A stretch of 64,000 nt of DNA from Cordia subcordata (Eukaryota; Streptophyta; Magnoliopsida; Boraginales; Cordiaceae). Below the pieces are notes generated by a model. That model was given only the letters and a program-made list of their open reading frames with translations, searched no databases and was not told where the DNA came from. The position numbers and the translations under genes were made by a program. The stretch is taken from NCBI GenBank assembly GCA_028554755.1, contig JAPTOF010000006.1:6380501-6444500 (forward strand), read 5' to 3'. This document shows positions 1 to 13,880 of this stretch, in pieces (positions within the stretch are counted from its first letter, which is position 1; the number at the start of each line of letters is the position of its first letter).

Positions 1-1433
1 GTAGGGTTTTCTACCTTGAAGCTCCACTTGCAGCTTTTGTTGGCATAAGAAACCTCTCTTTTTTTTTAAATAAATATATGTGGGAACTTTATTCTGTTGA
101 AAATGGTCTTATTATTGCAAGTGCTCACTGTTCATCAGTAAATGACTTGTAGATTAGTCAGCCTCCCATGGAGGAGTACAACGACCTTAGTGGTTCCCTT
201 GAAAATTTTGAGTAGCAAATTATAGAGACTTAATCAGTACGGAGGTCTGCAGAACTAAAAACATGTTATCCACTTCTTATTTATATAAGTAATATCTCCT
301 CTATATTGCTGGTTTAATGATTAGAATCTCATGAAGGGGTATAGTAAAATGATGTTTCTGTTGCTCATTAAGAAAGTGCTTGCATTAATTAAAAATAAAA
401 CAAACATTGTCAATTACGAAAGCAAGGAGTCAGCCGTTTAATTTATAATATTCTCATCTAAATTCCCAGCCGTGCAAATGACTAGCTCTTCCTTATATGC
501 GGTTTGTGTTGGAAATCAAACAAGTGCTTGTTGAACAGCTGTTCCTCCAAGGAGACATGAGGCGTCAAATAAGATCTTGTGGATCAGCCTCCTTTTTATT
601 ATAATAGAACTGTTATTCAGTGGTTAAATGAATTTTTAGTTCTTTAAGTCCTTTTGTGTGCAATGTTTCTTTTTTTTTTTGGAAAATGATTGGTGTTGCA
701 CTGCTATTGGCAATTGGTAGTTGTGTTGAACTGCAAACTCATAGATATAGTGCATCTTTTTTCTCTACTGGTTTATTAGTAGAAACTTTTGCTGATATTT
801 CCTTATGTCAGAAACAGATCTAAGTAAGAAAATTTGAGGTATAGGAAGACTAAGAAAATTATTAGGTAAATAATAGCCTTAGTTTTAGATTTGAGGTAAA
901 TCCAACAACTTAAAGTCTTGAACCAGTCTTAATATTGAAGTAAATCCAACAACTTATTTCCATCTGATGGCTTTGTTGAATCTCTAATCTATTCGTTTTT
1001 TCAGTGATCTGTCATGCTGCCAATCGACTCACTGGTGCTAAATGACAGATTTTCTTTCTTCCTTTCCTTTTCTTTGTTTTTTTTTTTTGGGGTTTTTGTT
1101 TTTTTTGGGGGGGGGGGGGGAGTGGGTGTGGTGTGCAAGGGTGGAGTGGGGCAAAAGTTTTAGGGAGTAGCCTTCATTTTGGGTGGTATAATCTCGTATT
1201 TTCCAATTAAGACTAGTTTCTGTAAAGAAAAAGTGTTATACCTGAGACATTATGAGGACTATAACTGGCATGATCATATTGCATGAGGACTGATTTTGCT
1301 AGTGCTAGTTCTTTATCAGCCTAGTAGATCTATTGAAGCTCCGAGAGGTCTTGAAATATTTATGATGTGATGATGATTGTTGGTCAAGTATCGAGTTCTA
1401 TTACATGCCTAAGCATATTTTTTCTTGAAATAG
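1..1433 (+). other. Intron of the aminodeoxychorismate synthase gene (partial, left edge)
   Basis: No coding segment is recognised here. The stretch ends in a pyrimidine-rich tract and a TAG acceptor directly before the first exon of the synthase, and the window opens with GTAGGG, which could itself be a splice donor. It contains a T-run followed by a run of G around 1080-1122. The amidotransferase exons must lie to the left of the window. Confidence 0.6.
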
Positions 1434-4400
1434 GTGGTTCGATATCATTCCCTTGTCATAGACCCTGAATCACTTCCAAATGAGCTCATACCTATCGCGT
1501 GGACGTACTCTTCTGAAACACTTCCATTTCTAGTTGCTGAAAGATCTGATTCTTTCCTTGATGCTTATGCACGGCAAAATGGTCAACGAGTTCTTGATGA
1601 ATCTTTATTTAACAATTTGACAAATGGAAAGTCTAGCGATATTGCTGATTCAAAGGCATTGCAGAGCCAGAAGGTCCTTATGGGCATTATGCACTCTACT
1701 AGACCTCATTATGGATTGCAGGTTGGTTTTGCTTTGTCTTTATAATCTTTATCCTCAAAAATTTTGCATTAGAAATATAACAGTTCTTTTGGCCTATAGT
1801 TCCATCCTGAAAGTGTTGCAACCCGTCATGGGAGGCAAATATTCAAGAACTTTGGAGAAATCACAGAGGAGTATTGGTCAAGGATGAGATCGTCCTCCGC
1901 TTCTGGAAGAACAGATAAGTACGCTGGTAACTACATTTTTAAGTTTAACAATGTATATGATTTGATTGGTTTACTAGCATTGGATTAGTTAATCATGAAT
2001 TACAGAATCAGAGGTTTAGCGTAAATCCTCTCTATAACATCAACGAAATGGTTTCTGGTGAAGATGCAGTTGATGTCCATAAGTATTGAGAAACATGTTG
2101 ATGCACATAGCAGGAGTGCAGGACCAGATATTGGCTCTGTAGAAGAAACATACTTCTTTGTGTTTTGAACCTAATCAGTGATGCATCTACAATATAGATA
2201 GAAGCCATTGGTCAATGGATTTTTATACATCTTTAGGCTTGCGAATATGAGTCCATTTTTTGATATACTTGATATGAATAAAATAGTTTGATGTCTTTGG
2301 TTTGTTTTTTTCCCTATAGGATGATCTCTTATTTAGTCTGAGCGGTAAAATTTACTTAGCATGCATGCAGGTACCCAATGTAAGCCGGATGTTCGAAGAT
2401 GCTTCAAGATATGATGAACAGTTGGTGCATAGGTCAGAAGAGAGAAAACATATGGGCGTGTGTAACACAGTAAAATTATCACATTCATCCAGTGGTATTA
2501 AGTTTCTGAAGTTGAAATGGAAAAAGCTTGAGTTCTTGGCAAATGAAGTTGGTGGTGCAGGAAACATATTCCGCGAGTTATTTGGTGAGGCTCGAAACAC
2601 CTTCTGGCTGGACACCGCCACAACAGAAAAGGTCTGCTAATCTTCTCAAGATTTCTCCAGCCTCTTCATAGTATAGTGGCTACCTTGTCAAACAGTTACT
2701 CAAATTGCATTTCTGTCTTCTGGAATTGCTCCCTCGAACCATTCCTCCCTCCAGGAGCCAAGGAGAGGGGAAAATACATGTGAATGGCATGTGCAGAAAC
2801 ATCAGGAGGCCTTATATCCTTTATCGATTAGGTCTTAGATGGAAAATGGAGGAGGATTGACGGATCACTAAATTACAAAGCTCAGGGATCAAAACACACA
2901 AACTAGAACATAAGGGTACTTGTGTTTGAGAGCTTAGATCCATTCTCATGGATATGCATTCTCTGGCCAAGCCCTTCTGATAACACAACTTTAATATATC
3001 ACTAAGTTTACAATGGTAGGTTGGCCTGAGATCCTGAAGTCTTTTTTTTTATCATATTTGACTGCTGAAACTGTACCACATGAGGCAGGATAGCACAAGA
3101 CCTGTATCAATTTTGTTGCCACGGCCAGTTCGACTTTTATTAATGTCCTTACTAGATATTGTAGTATAAATATATTCTGTTTCAACCACTTGTTGTCCCA
3201 GATTGGTCATAAAGAATAACGTAATCTTCTTATTTTGCAACAAGATCTTGTGCACCTGGCAGCGCCCACAAATGCTATCTACTTTTCTTGTACTTTGCAT
3301 CTTTTGCTATTATATTAGTTATAAGCAATGATCCAATCATCCATTGTGTAAAATTTATATTGGTTATCTCAGTTCAATTTATCTACTGACAACACCTTTT
3401 TTGTTCGTCCAGAGAAGGGCTCGGTTTTCATTTATGGGAGGCAAAGGTGGCGCTCTCTGGAAGCAAGTTACGTTTAGATTGGCAAACCAAAGGTCTGAAA
3501 GTCATTAATTGTTTTCAGCCTTGATAATGGTTGGGATGCCAAGTTAAAGATTTGTGTTCTATCTTTCCTTGGCTAAGATCATCAACTTTGGACTTGATTT
3601 GCAGTGATCCAAGATGCAAAGCTGGGGGCTACCTGTCAATTGAAGATGCTCAGGGCTATTCAAGAAAATCCTTCACTGAAGACGGCTTCTTTGAATTTTT
3701 AGATAAGGTATTCTTTAAGCAATGGATTTCCTTATTTTATAGGAGCATCCTATTTCATAAGAAGACCATTATGTTTGCCATAATAAAATTTGAAAGGAAA
3801 CAATAAGATATTTCATATACCTGACTTTTTTCTGTTTGTGAATTCTGTAATAATTTAGTCCCTTTGACCCCAAAAGGTAGTCCCATTGGCATTTCATGCG
3901 ATTAATATAAGAAAATTTTTTACGTCCTGGTTTGCCCTCCAAAGTCTCACTTTTAATTCCATTATAAAAAGATTGCTAAATGGATCCAATAGTTAGTGAC
4001 ATAATAGGAAATTAAAAGCACACCTCCAATATCTAGGGTCAAAGTGGACAATGTTTTCAGATAAACAATAATACAAAGTGCAATGATCATTTTGTAGCAG
4101 AAGACATTGTTTTTCTTGTACCTTTTTCAGTGTTTCAGTGTCAGGCAATGTACTCGCTCTAAGACTGCTCTTGTAAAGTTCCACTAGTTACCTGCAAGTG
4201 TACATGTGAACCTACAAAATTTTGCTGCCTTATTGCAAAAATTTCGTTTTGGAGTTATGTGTATAATTCTGTGCACAGATTCTCAACTGTACCTTAGTTA
4301 TCACCAATGCACATTACTAATTCTTGTTTGTAATTATTTGTTCTTCAGGAGCTTCAGTCATTTTGTTATGATGCAAAAGATTATGAAGGATTGCCTTTTG

Positions 4401-6278
4401 AATTTTTTGGTGGTTATGTTGGTTATATTGGGTACGTAGCCAACTCTGGTCAATTTTACCGTTCAGAATTGTATTGAACTCCTATTAGCACCTTTGCAGA
4501 GTGCGACATGCATTTTGAATTAGGACTTGTTATCTGTTTTAAGAAAGATAGTGGCCCGTCAATGGGGAAAAAAGGTAGAATTAATTAGGAGTTCAAGTTT
4601 TGAAGCTTAAACCAAAGAAAACGAAAGCATGGTTTGATGGACAGGAAAAGAAAATTGCGTACATTCATGAAAAATTGAAGGGTTTTAGTGTTTTGTGTGA
4701 ACTAGATATTCGTATTTAGAAGGACCATTAAGAAGCGCACATGGTAGTTATAGAGTCAGAATAGTCCATATCAATGGGCTCCATCCATCTGAATTAACCA
4801 AAGCATTTTATTCAGAAATGTGGCCACTCATTTCTGGGATCTATATTGCTCGGATTCACTCAATCTCTCTCACACACACATGCATTTCTTCTGAGGACTT
4901 TTATGTTGCTGAGTAATAAAACTGTTGACACTTGATGCAGATATGACCTTAAAATTGAATGTGGTGTGGCGTCCAACCATCACAAGTCAAGGGCCCCAGA
5001 TGCTTGCTTTTTCTTTGCGGATAATCTTCTAGTAATTGACCATGATACTGATGATATTTATGTTGTCTCCATACAAGATGATACAACAAGCAACACTTCT
5101 TGGTTTGATGAAGTCGAGCAAAAAATTTGTAACTCAAAAAATAATGCGACGCATAATTCCTTGTTTCGGGCCTGTCAACATTCTGTTAATTCTCAATGCA
5201 AATCAGGTTTCATGTCAGAGAAATCTAGAGAGCAGTATATCAATGATATTAGGAAATGTCAGAAATTCATTAAAGATGGAGAGAGCTACGAGTTATGTCT
5301 TACCACTCAAATGAAGAAAAAGGTGGGAGATATTGATGCTTTGGCACTCTATCTTAATCTTAGAGAAAAAAATCCTGCACCATATGCCGCCTGGCTTAAC
5401 TTCTCGGAGGAAAACCTATGTGTCTGTTGTTCTTCCCCAGAGCGGTTCCTACGGTTGGATAGAAATGGTATCCTGGAAGCAAAACCAATTAAAGGTACCA
5501 TAGCTCGAGGTGCAACACCAGAGGAAGATGAATTGCTCAAACTGCAACTACAATACAGGTACAAGTGACCTGTTTATTAATTAAATCATCTAAAAAAGTA
5601 CTAGTAAAGGTTATCTTCTTTTTTTTCTTTTTTCCTGGAATCACCTTTTAGCAAATGGGATCTGACTTTTCTTTGCCTTTAATATCTATCATGTAGATTA
5701 TCTTCCTTCTGATGTTAGACTTGTGTAGAAACCTGTGTGTTTACGAATATGTCATGGTTTGTTAACAATTATCAGTGTTTGCTATATGTAATTGCAGTGA
5801 GAAGGATCAGGCAGAAAATCTGATGATTGTTGATCTCCTGAGGAATGACCTTGGACGTGTCTGTGAACCTGGTTCCGTTCATGTTCCCCATCTTATGGAA
5901 ATCGAATCATATGCAACAGTTCACACAATGGTGAGCACCATCCACGGGAAAAAGAGGTCGAATCTTAGTGCAATCGATTGTGTTAAAGCTGCGTTTCCTG
6001 GCGGATCAATGACAGGTGCACCAAAGTTGAGATCCATGGAACTGCTCGACTCGCTTGAAAGTTCCTCAAGAGGCATCTATTCTGGGTGCATCGGATTTTT
6101 CTCATACAACCAAACATTTGATCTCAACATTGTCATAAGAACAGTTGTGATACACGACGGTGAAGCTTCTATAGGAGCAGGAGGAGCCATAACAGCTCTT
6201 TCGAATCCCGATGACGAGTATGCAGAGATGATCTTGAAAACAAGGGCGCCAACTAATGCTGTTTTGGAGTATGAGTAG
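1434..6278 (+). CDS. ADCS: Aminodeoxychorismate synthase (bifunctional PabA-PabB type), 3' eight exons
   Basis: Converts chorismate and glutamine to 4-amino-4-deoxychorismate in plastids, the first committed step of p-aminobenzoate and folate synthesis. Exons by splice sites and phase: 1434-1721, 1800-1926, 2360-2631, 3413-3492, 3605-3707, 4349-4431, 4941-5558, 5798-6278, giving 683 codons plus stop. The first exon is the tail of the glutamine amidotransferase domain ([19 protein letters not shown]). The exons from 2360 onward form the component I N-terminal domain ([20 protein letters not shown]). The last two form the chorismate-binding domain: [41 protein letters not shown] and [11 protein letters not shown]. 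The lysine in PIKGT is the PabB signature; anthranilate synthases have PIAGT. The third exon is placed at acceptor 2359/2360 because that restores the phase (...YAACMQVPN). The N-terminus lies off the left edge. All splice sites look intact, so the gene is probably functional. Confidence 0.95.
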
Positions 6279-8185
6279 ACAACTACATGAACGACAGAAG
6301 TCATACGGTCATTTTTTTGAAGAACTGTAAATTAGAAAGCTGATTCATAGGTTGTCATGTCCCTTTGAATTGTCTGAAAATTTCTTTACGACGCGATTTA
6401 GAAAAGGCCGAGGTTAGAAATCCAGATCACTTGCAGAAAACTTCATTTACAGGTTAGTGTGTGTGCTCTGTTTTAAGATTTATTTTCCCTGTACAAAACA
6501 AAGGGGATAAATATTGAACCTTAGTATGATTCAGTTCCATTTATATTCAAGAATGTATATAAGATTAGTAGATACAAGTGAGGTTGTCATGGAAAGAGTT
6601 GCCTCATTTAGGCTTTTCGGAACATATATGCATATCCGCCCGTGCATTCTTACAGATTTATTAGGTACCTCACACTCATGCTCGTGTTATTTACGGGTTT
6701 TAGTTTGGTGTTTTATTATCGATTTCAAATCTTGTTATACTTCATTTTTAACTGATATTATTAGAAAGTTCAAGTTAACACGAAACTTAAAAATAGCACC
6801 ATAGGCGAATAAACTCAAATAAACACGCAAAATGCAAAGGTGCTAGTTAATTTTATCCACTATACATTGCTTGTATGAATAGTTGCTCTCTGAAAACCTC
6901 TTCGAAGGGCAAATAATTTAAACATTTCCTAGTAAGAGAGAGTTAAGAATGTTTTTGGTTATGCCTTCAACTAAATACTTTTTCTAAGCATCACACATTT
7001 GCCTTGTCCTGCGGTTTATAAAAGTTGGTAGAGATTTCGGGACATTCACAAAAAAAGAAAAGATTGTGTTTTAAAAAAAAAAAAAATTAGTTGCGTGTCA
7101 AATGACAAAGTAATAAACTTTACTTGTGTGAATAGGCTTCTGTTATCCCATAAGCCAATTTCATAATTAAAAGTCCAACCATTAGAAAAGGGGGTTGGCT
7201 TATTCTATTAGCTTATTTTGGTTCACAAGTAACTTGTCCAAAAAAGATCCTCGAATGATTGCTGTAAACTTGTAGTCATGAAAGTTAGGATGAAAATCTC
7301 TCTTCTGAAATGTAGATTTTCTGGGTTAACTTTTTTTTTTTTTTTTGGAAACAAGAGTATATTAATATAAGGGTAAAATGCGCATTACTTCTGTAATTTG
7401 TGTAACAGTTAGATTACTTTCTGCGTTCTTAAACTTTTCATATTATTACTTTGTGTTTTTCAAAAAATGGTGCGTTACCCTCTATGGTTCTGTTTTATTA
7501 GCTTATTACCTTCTTATGATTTGTATCTTTAGATAATTATTCCCCACTAATTTTAAAATTTATCACATTATGCTCTAGTACTTTTCAATAGGTGACACAA
7601 TATCCTCTTTTTTTTTCATTATTATTTGAATGTCGTTAATTGAAAATAGCCTTTTTTTTGGTGAAAATATATAACACATTATAATTTCTAATACTCACAT
7701 ATATAAAAAAAGACACGTATAATGCAAAATGAGTTAATTTTGTTGTAAAACGTTTAAGTAAGAGATTATGTGTCACATTTTGAAATAGGTGGTAATATGA
7801 CAAGTTTGAAAGCATAAGGATAATCAACTAATTTAATATACTACAAAGATAACGTGCATTTTATAAGATAAACTTGATGTTAATGTAGTGACTCATTTGG
7901 ATTGTTTTCTTTTAACATTATTTTGATTTTTTTAAAAAATATATATAGTTTTAAAGACGCTTAGGGTATTTTTTGTGTAATAACAAGCTCTCCCAAATGT
8001 TCTTTTCGGGTCGATAGCTCCTGACAGAAAAATAAGCCAATATGGTTTGGGTAATGGATGATATCATAATAGTAGCCTATTTGAACTTTTGCAGATTAAA
8101 AAATATACTAATTTTTTGGAGCATATGCGTCGTTTTATTTAATTTTGGTGATGTATAAAGAAGACCAATTATTTTGTTATAATAT

Positions 8186-8331
8186 ATCAATAGTTGCACA
8201 TATTAAATAAACAACCAACCGTGTGATCCAAAGATTATAATTTATTTAGCTGCATTAAATCAATAGTGACACATATTAAATAAACAACTAACCGTTATGA
8301 TCCAAAGATTATAATTTACTTAGCTGCATTA
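8186..8331. repeat. Tandem duplication, about 73 bp x 2
   Basis: Two adjacent copies begin with ATCAATAGT at 8186 and 8259. They share CACATATTAAATAAACAAC and GATCCAAAGATTATAATTTA, with a few substitutions and a 1-bp length difference. No coding content. Confidence 0.85.
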
Positions 8332-8420
8332 ATGAAGCGAAAATGAATCATTTGATCTAAAAGATAATCTTTTCTTTATCAAACAGTTAGCTGATTACAC
8401 ATCATTTCATTATCATATAA

Positions 8421-8580
8421 CATCATATTCGATTTCTTCGGATTGATCATTTTGGAAAAAAAAAAAAACCTTTTTATATAACTTTAAGAAAATATTTGAA
8501 CATCATATTCGATTTCTTTGGATTGATCATTTTGAAAAAAAAAAAAACCTTTTTATATAACTTTAAGAAAATATTTGCTG
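8421..8580. repeat. Tandem duplication, about 80 bp x 2
   Basis: Two near-identical adjacent copies begin with CATCATATTCGATTTCTT at 8421 and 8501. Each contains a poly-A run and TTTTTATATAACTTTAAG. The start lies only about 90 bp downstream of the preceding tandem duplication. Confidence 0.88.
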
Positions 8581-9722
8581 ATAATAGCTAAAATATTTTA
8601 CTTTTTGGAAAACTGTGATTGATTTTTCTTTTCAAAATTTTCGTTTTGTTTTTGAAAGCTGATATAAATACTTATTACAAATTAAGAATACTTTTTTCAA
8701 AAGAAAAATAATTTTTATATAAAAAAATCAATCTAAATAAACCTATTATGGTTTCAATTAGTTTTCAAACTTTATTTTGGGTGAAAATACATTGACCCTC
8801 CTTGTCTTTTGGTTGATCTAAAGTGTGTTGTTCTTGAGTTTCAAGACCTTTTACTTTTTGGAAAACAAAACAGAAGACATCATAGCGACGAGAGACATAT
8901 GTTATATTTTAAACATTAATGAAAAATTATGTAATAATTTTAGAAAATAAAAGGAAATAATGGGAGAATTTTGATTGAAAAAATGAGATTCAAAACAGTT
9001 TCACAAACGACAACGAAATTTAACGTATATACCCAAATGTTTTCCCCCTACCTAAGGGGGTGCTCGGTATTAAGTTTATCAAACCAGTTTATAAACAGGA
9101 AAATGAAATATATATATATTTATAAACAAATGAACTTTTCTTTTTAGTTGTTTATAAACAATGGCCAATGAAAATTGACCAAATAAAAGATATTTTCACC
9201 TTTCAAAAACTAATTCTGTTTCACACCATTATTGATGAAAAGTTCTTTTTAATTATTTTAATAAATACTACTGCATATAATCACATATTTATAACACATA
9301 TCAAAAATTTATAAGTGTATTTTATTCAAATACTTTTTTACTTATTCATAATTTACTTATAAGCATAGAAACCCAATAGCAAAACCAAACGGGTTCTAAT
9401 TAACCGTTGTTCACGGACAAAAGCAAACATCAGAATTCAGACCAAAGTCAACAGTCAAATGATTTCCAACAGCAAATTATGAAATTTGATGAGACGACAG
9501 TACAAACGTTTAACCACGGTTCATTTTCCTTCCCTTAACTAATCATGGTTCATTAATCACATTAACAAAAAAATTAAAAAACAAAACAAAAAATAAAAAA
9601 ATAACTTGACTTTTTAAAAACCCAACACACTTCTCTGCATTTGCATCCTTCTTTGCCGCCCGTCTTCTTCTCTTTGTCCTTCTCGTGAACTTTTACTTTC
9701 ACATCTTCACATACACACACGC

Positions 9723-9726
<4 letters not shown>

Positions 9727-9760
<34 letters not shown>
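9727..9760. repeat. (TA)n microsatellite upstream of the pPLAIII start codon
   Basis: About 17 uninterrupted TA units lie about 40 bp before the ATG at 9801, preceded by a CT/CA-rich tract. It probably lies in the 5' UTR or core promoter, where length variation could affect expression. That effect is inference. Confidence 0.9.
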
Positions 9761-9761
<1 letters not shown>

Positions 9762-9800
9762 TATATATAAGTTTGCTAGAAGAAGCAAAGTTGAGCAAAA

Positions 9801-12800
9801 ATGGCAAGTGTTGATAGCAGTCAAGAGCCAAGTATCGATACGGACAAGCTTAGCTATGAGATATTTTCCATTTTAGAGACTAAATTCTTGTTTGGGTACG
9901 ATGATAACGATCACAGGAACCAAAAGGTATGGATTCCGAAGCAGATAATTGCTCCGGCTGCGAACGACGTCGTTAGGATGGAGGCGACGAGGGGTAAGAT
10001 TTGCATACTCAGCATTGACGGCGGTGGAATGCGGAGTATTTTATCGGGGAAGGCTTTGGCTTACCTCGAGAACGCGTTGAGGGTTAAGTCGGGGGATTCT
10101 GAGGCTAGAATCGCCGAATATTTCGACGTCGCGGCTGGTACTGGTGTTGGAGGGATTTTCACGGCGATGCTGTTCGCTACCAATGATCGTCGCCGGCCCA
10201 TTTTCCGTGCTGACGAGACCTGGAGGTTTTTGGCGGAGAAAGGCGAGAAGTTCTACCATGGTGGCAGGGGTGGAGGTGGTGGTTTTCTGAAGCGAGCTTT
10301 TGGCGGCCCCGCGATAGGCGGCGCCACCGCGAGCTTGGAGAAGGAGATGAAAGAAGCGTTTACGGACGAGACAGGTCGGAGTTTAACGTTGAAGGACACG
10401 TTGAAGCCGGTTTTAATCCCCTGCTACGAGCTCACGAGCGCCGCGCCGTTCCTGTTCTCCCGAGCCGACGCGCTCGAAACCGACAGCTACGACTTCCGGC
10501 TCTGGGAGGTTTGCCGTGCCACGTCAGCCGAGCCGTCTGTGTTCGAGCCGGTGGTGATGAAGTCAGTCGACGGTGCAACCAAGTGCAAGGCAGTGGACGG
10601 CGGCTTGGCCATGAGCAACCCTACCGCGGCGGCTATTACGCACGTGCTGCATAACAAGCAGGAGTTTCCGTTCGTGCGCGGCGTCGAGGACATATTGGTT
10701 CTCTCGTTGGGAACGGGCCAGCTCTTGGAAGGGAGCTTTGACTTTCAGCAAGTGAAGAAATGGAAGGCTAAGGACTGGGCCCGGCCCATGGCCCGTATAT
10801 CATCTGACGGCTCCTCTGATTTGGTGGACCACGCCGTTTCCATGGCCTTTGCCCAGGCCCGAAGTAGTTCTAATTACCTCCGAATTCAGGTACATTAAAC
10901 ATTTCACCTTTTGCTTAATCAGCTTTCACACGTGTCATTTAATAAAAGGAAAAAGATTGTGTTTTGTTACTTTTCTTCTAATGTCTGGTATCACTGCGTG
11001 ACATGATACGAGCATGATTTATATTTGAAGTGTTATGAGTTGAGTAATAGTTTTGTGCTGGTAAATTTAAGGTCTAACAGAATTATACTTGAGTTTATAT
11101 TACTAGTTTTACTTGTAGGCTCGAGGTTTCAAGATGAAATGATTAATGAGGTTGGGATATTTATTACAAGTTATGTGTTGCAAGTTGAGTAATAATCTTT
11201 TGTTAGTAAATTTCAGGTCCAAAAGAATTATACTAGAGTCTATATCACTAGTTTTAGCTCGAGGTTTTTCTTTTGGGTTGGTTGCGGGCGAGGGGGGGAC
11301 TTTGTGGTTTGTAGCCACGTGCTCTAATCATCTGAGCAGCAGGTCCCGTCTCGTTTTTCTGGGAAGTACCAAAAATGAATCTTTCCTCGCCCTAGAATTA
11401 AAAAGATGTAAATGTAAAAGCGTAATTATCTCTATAAGAACGGTAAGTTCCGAGGTCTGGCATGGGAGAGAAGGGGGTGAAATGATTAATGAGGTTGGCA
11501 CGTTTGGGGTTACAAATTGCCAGGGGGGGACAGGCTGGCGAGGGTGAAGGGGTGGTGTGTCTTGGCATGAGGGGGGAATCGTTAAGGATGAGGCTGGTGA
11601 ACGCCGGAGGTTAGTTTTGGTTGCATGCAATTTAATTCTGTGTGATAGTTGGAAAAAGTGTGTGTCGAGTGTTGACTGTGAGGCCAATTGAGGGGCAACG
11701 TAGTCGTTGGTGGTTGCTGTGTTTCTGTTTTTTTGTTGCAATTTCCTACCAAGAAGACATCACATTGGCTGGCAAGATACTCCACTTTAATTTCATGGTT
11801 TTGCTAAATTTAAATCAAGACTTTTCCCAAGTAGGTTTGACGGGCGATATTAATTTAACAATTTTGTCTATTCTTTATCGTGATGTTTCAAACTTATAAG
11901 AAATATTTGGTCACGTTTATTTAGCTGTCTGAGCGTCTTATTTCAGTAACTAAAATAGCTTTAGTGTCTGCAAAGGAGAATCTAATCCAAAATCTAATCC
12001 AATTTCTAGTGGTGACAATGGTGTGATATGTATTTATTCTGGCTACAGAAAATCTGACCTTGCTGTTGTCTACTTCCAAATGATGTAATTTGTTGCTTTT
12101 ACATATTGTCATCAAGATTTGCTAAGAAATTGTCTTGGAGTGTTGCTTGACCACTGAACTATCAGTGTTCTGTTTAACTGTGTTTTTCCTACTTTGGAGT
12201 AAAGTGAATATTTTGCTTGCTTTGAGATCTAAAGATTGGTGTCATCATATTAACTTGCTTCATGGCCCTTGTTTTTACCTTTAAGAAATCAGAACCAAGA
12301 TGGGTATACTCTTATTTTTTCACTTTTGACATTTGAATAATCGATAATGTAAAGTTGTCATCGTGTGACTTGGAGGTCACAGTTTGAAGTCACGAAATCT
12401 GCCTCTTATAGTAATACAAATTAGGACAACATATAATTGACTTCACGTTGGCCATGCTTTCCTCCTATCTTCGTTTCATGAGAACTTCATGTACCACTAC
12501 CCTTTAGATCACATTTAGATTGTTTTTTAGTATTGGCAAATACTAATTCTAGATCAATTAATACATAGTTGTGGATAGAGCAAATGTTATATGATCCATC
12601 TTTAGTAATTACTATCAAATTATTACTATTGCTTCATTACACAACTCAAACATAATACATTAACAAAAGGTAAAGATCTTCCTATGTAGTAGTGGAAAGT
12701 TGGAAGCTATTAACAGAAGTATTATGATGTTAGTCCCCTGACATTGTTGACTAGGCCGGTCATCATTTTCAATTCTATCTGGCACAGAATAAATGGTGCC

Positions 12801-13880
12801 AAAAGTAGAATTAGTATAATTGATGCTAGTTGTACAGAAGGCAACTCATTACCAATATCCAAAGGCGCGGTTTCCATAATCAGCTAGCTCTATTAATGAT
12901 GAGTTCAGTTGCTGGTAAATGATGTGTGCTGAAATGGACTTGAAAAGGTTATGTTTTTGCCATTCTTGTGATTCATCTATACTTGTATACCCAAGAGTTG
13001 GTTTCTCGTCACATTTGTCGTGGTCCTAGTCTAGCTCTCCAGATATATTCCCTATTGCCTTTCATCATATTAATTGAATTTCTTATTTTCAATGGTGCTC
13101 TGTGTTATATCTATTATTTCATAGGTGAATTTTTAGAATATATATATATATACACACACACATTTATTTTATCTTTTTTCAAAAAAGAACATGTATATTC
13201 TGAGTGGGGAAAAGGAAATTGGTCCCCATTGACAAAACTGTTAGTATCATAGTTCATACTAAAGGAATCCTCGAGATTCGCCCATACTCTCAGTAATCTG
13301 TTAAAATCACTTAGAAGATACCTATAGGTGATGTAGTGTGATGACACACACTTACATATATTCGTGGAGAATAAAAAAGATAATTTTAACAAGTTCCACT
13401 TAAACTTTATGAATTCTGAGCCCAAAATTTTGCATTTCTTATATGATGTTGACAGAGAGTTCTAAGTATTTAGGTGATTTGATACATTATCTTCGCATAA
13501 GATACATGTCATTGTAATCTGCAAAATATCATTTGGTTTGTAGTAAGAATTTGATTGTTAACATTTTGCTGAGCACATTTTTGTTCATAATTTCTGAATG
13601 GCAGGCAAATGGATCCAGCTTTAGTCGACGTGGGGTGAACATAGACTCTGATCCGAGTCCTAGCAACGTAAAGTTGCTCATGGGAATAGCAGATGAAATG
13701 TTAAAGCAAAAATATGTAGAATCCGTGCTCTTAACTGGGAAGAGGGTTGCAGAGCAAAGCAATTTTGAGAAGCTGGACTGGTTTGCCGGAGAACTTGTTC
13801 AGGAGCATCGGAGGAGGAGTTGCCGTATAGCTCCCACTGTTGCATTCAAGCAAGCCACCCCCAAGAACTGCCAAAATTAA
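9801..13880 (+). CDS. Patatin-like phospholipase, pPLAIII class
   Basis: Predicted lipid acyl hydrolase acting on membrane phospholipids or galactolipids. Two exons, 9801-10889 and 13605-13880, encode about 454 residues, a usual pPLAIII length; phase is kept across the 2.7-kb intron (...RIQ | ANGSS...). Visible motifs are the oxyanion loop DGGGMR (residues 73-78), GTGVGG at 113-118 where canonical patatins have the GXSXG nucleophile elbow, and the catalytic-dyad Asp motif DGG at 266-268. The change from GXSXG to GTGVGG is typical of pPLAIII (PLP6-PLP9 of Arabidopsis) and separates it from pPLAI and pPLAII. A glycine-rich insert lies at 154-161. Exon 1 is clearly GC-richer than its surroundings. 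There is no N-terminal signal peptide. The ATG at 9801 begins a typical N-terminus and follows an untranslated CT-rich leader. Splice signals look intact. Confidence 0.93.
11033..11270. repeat. Diverged tandem duplication in the pPLAIII intron
   Basis: Two copies of roughly 100 bp, near 11033-11130 and 11170-11270, share GAGTAATA, AGAATTATACT, AGTTTTA and GCTCGAGGTTT in the same order. The short phrase GATTAATGAGGTTGG also recurs at about 11141 and 11483. The rest of the intron (10890-13604) shows no coding signal. Confidence 0.65.

Larger units (their letters stand above)
6279..9726. other. Intergenic: synthase 3' end and AT-rich spacer
   Basis: The first few hundred bases should be the 3' UTR of the upstream synthase. 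The rest is AT-rich, with homopolymer runs and two adjacent tandem duplications (listed separately). No convincing gene was seen on either strand; the open frames are short and show no family resemblance. The last few hundred bases should contain the promoter of the pPLAIII gene. Confidence 0.6.

Noticed and set aside
2320..2359. Alternative acceptor at 2319 for the third synthase exon
   Set aside because: It leaves the wrong phase after the exon ending at 1926. The acceptor at 2359 restores ACMQVPN in frame.
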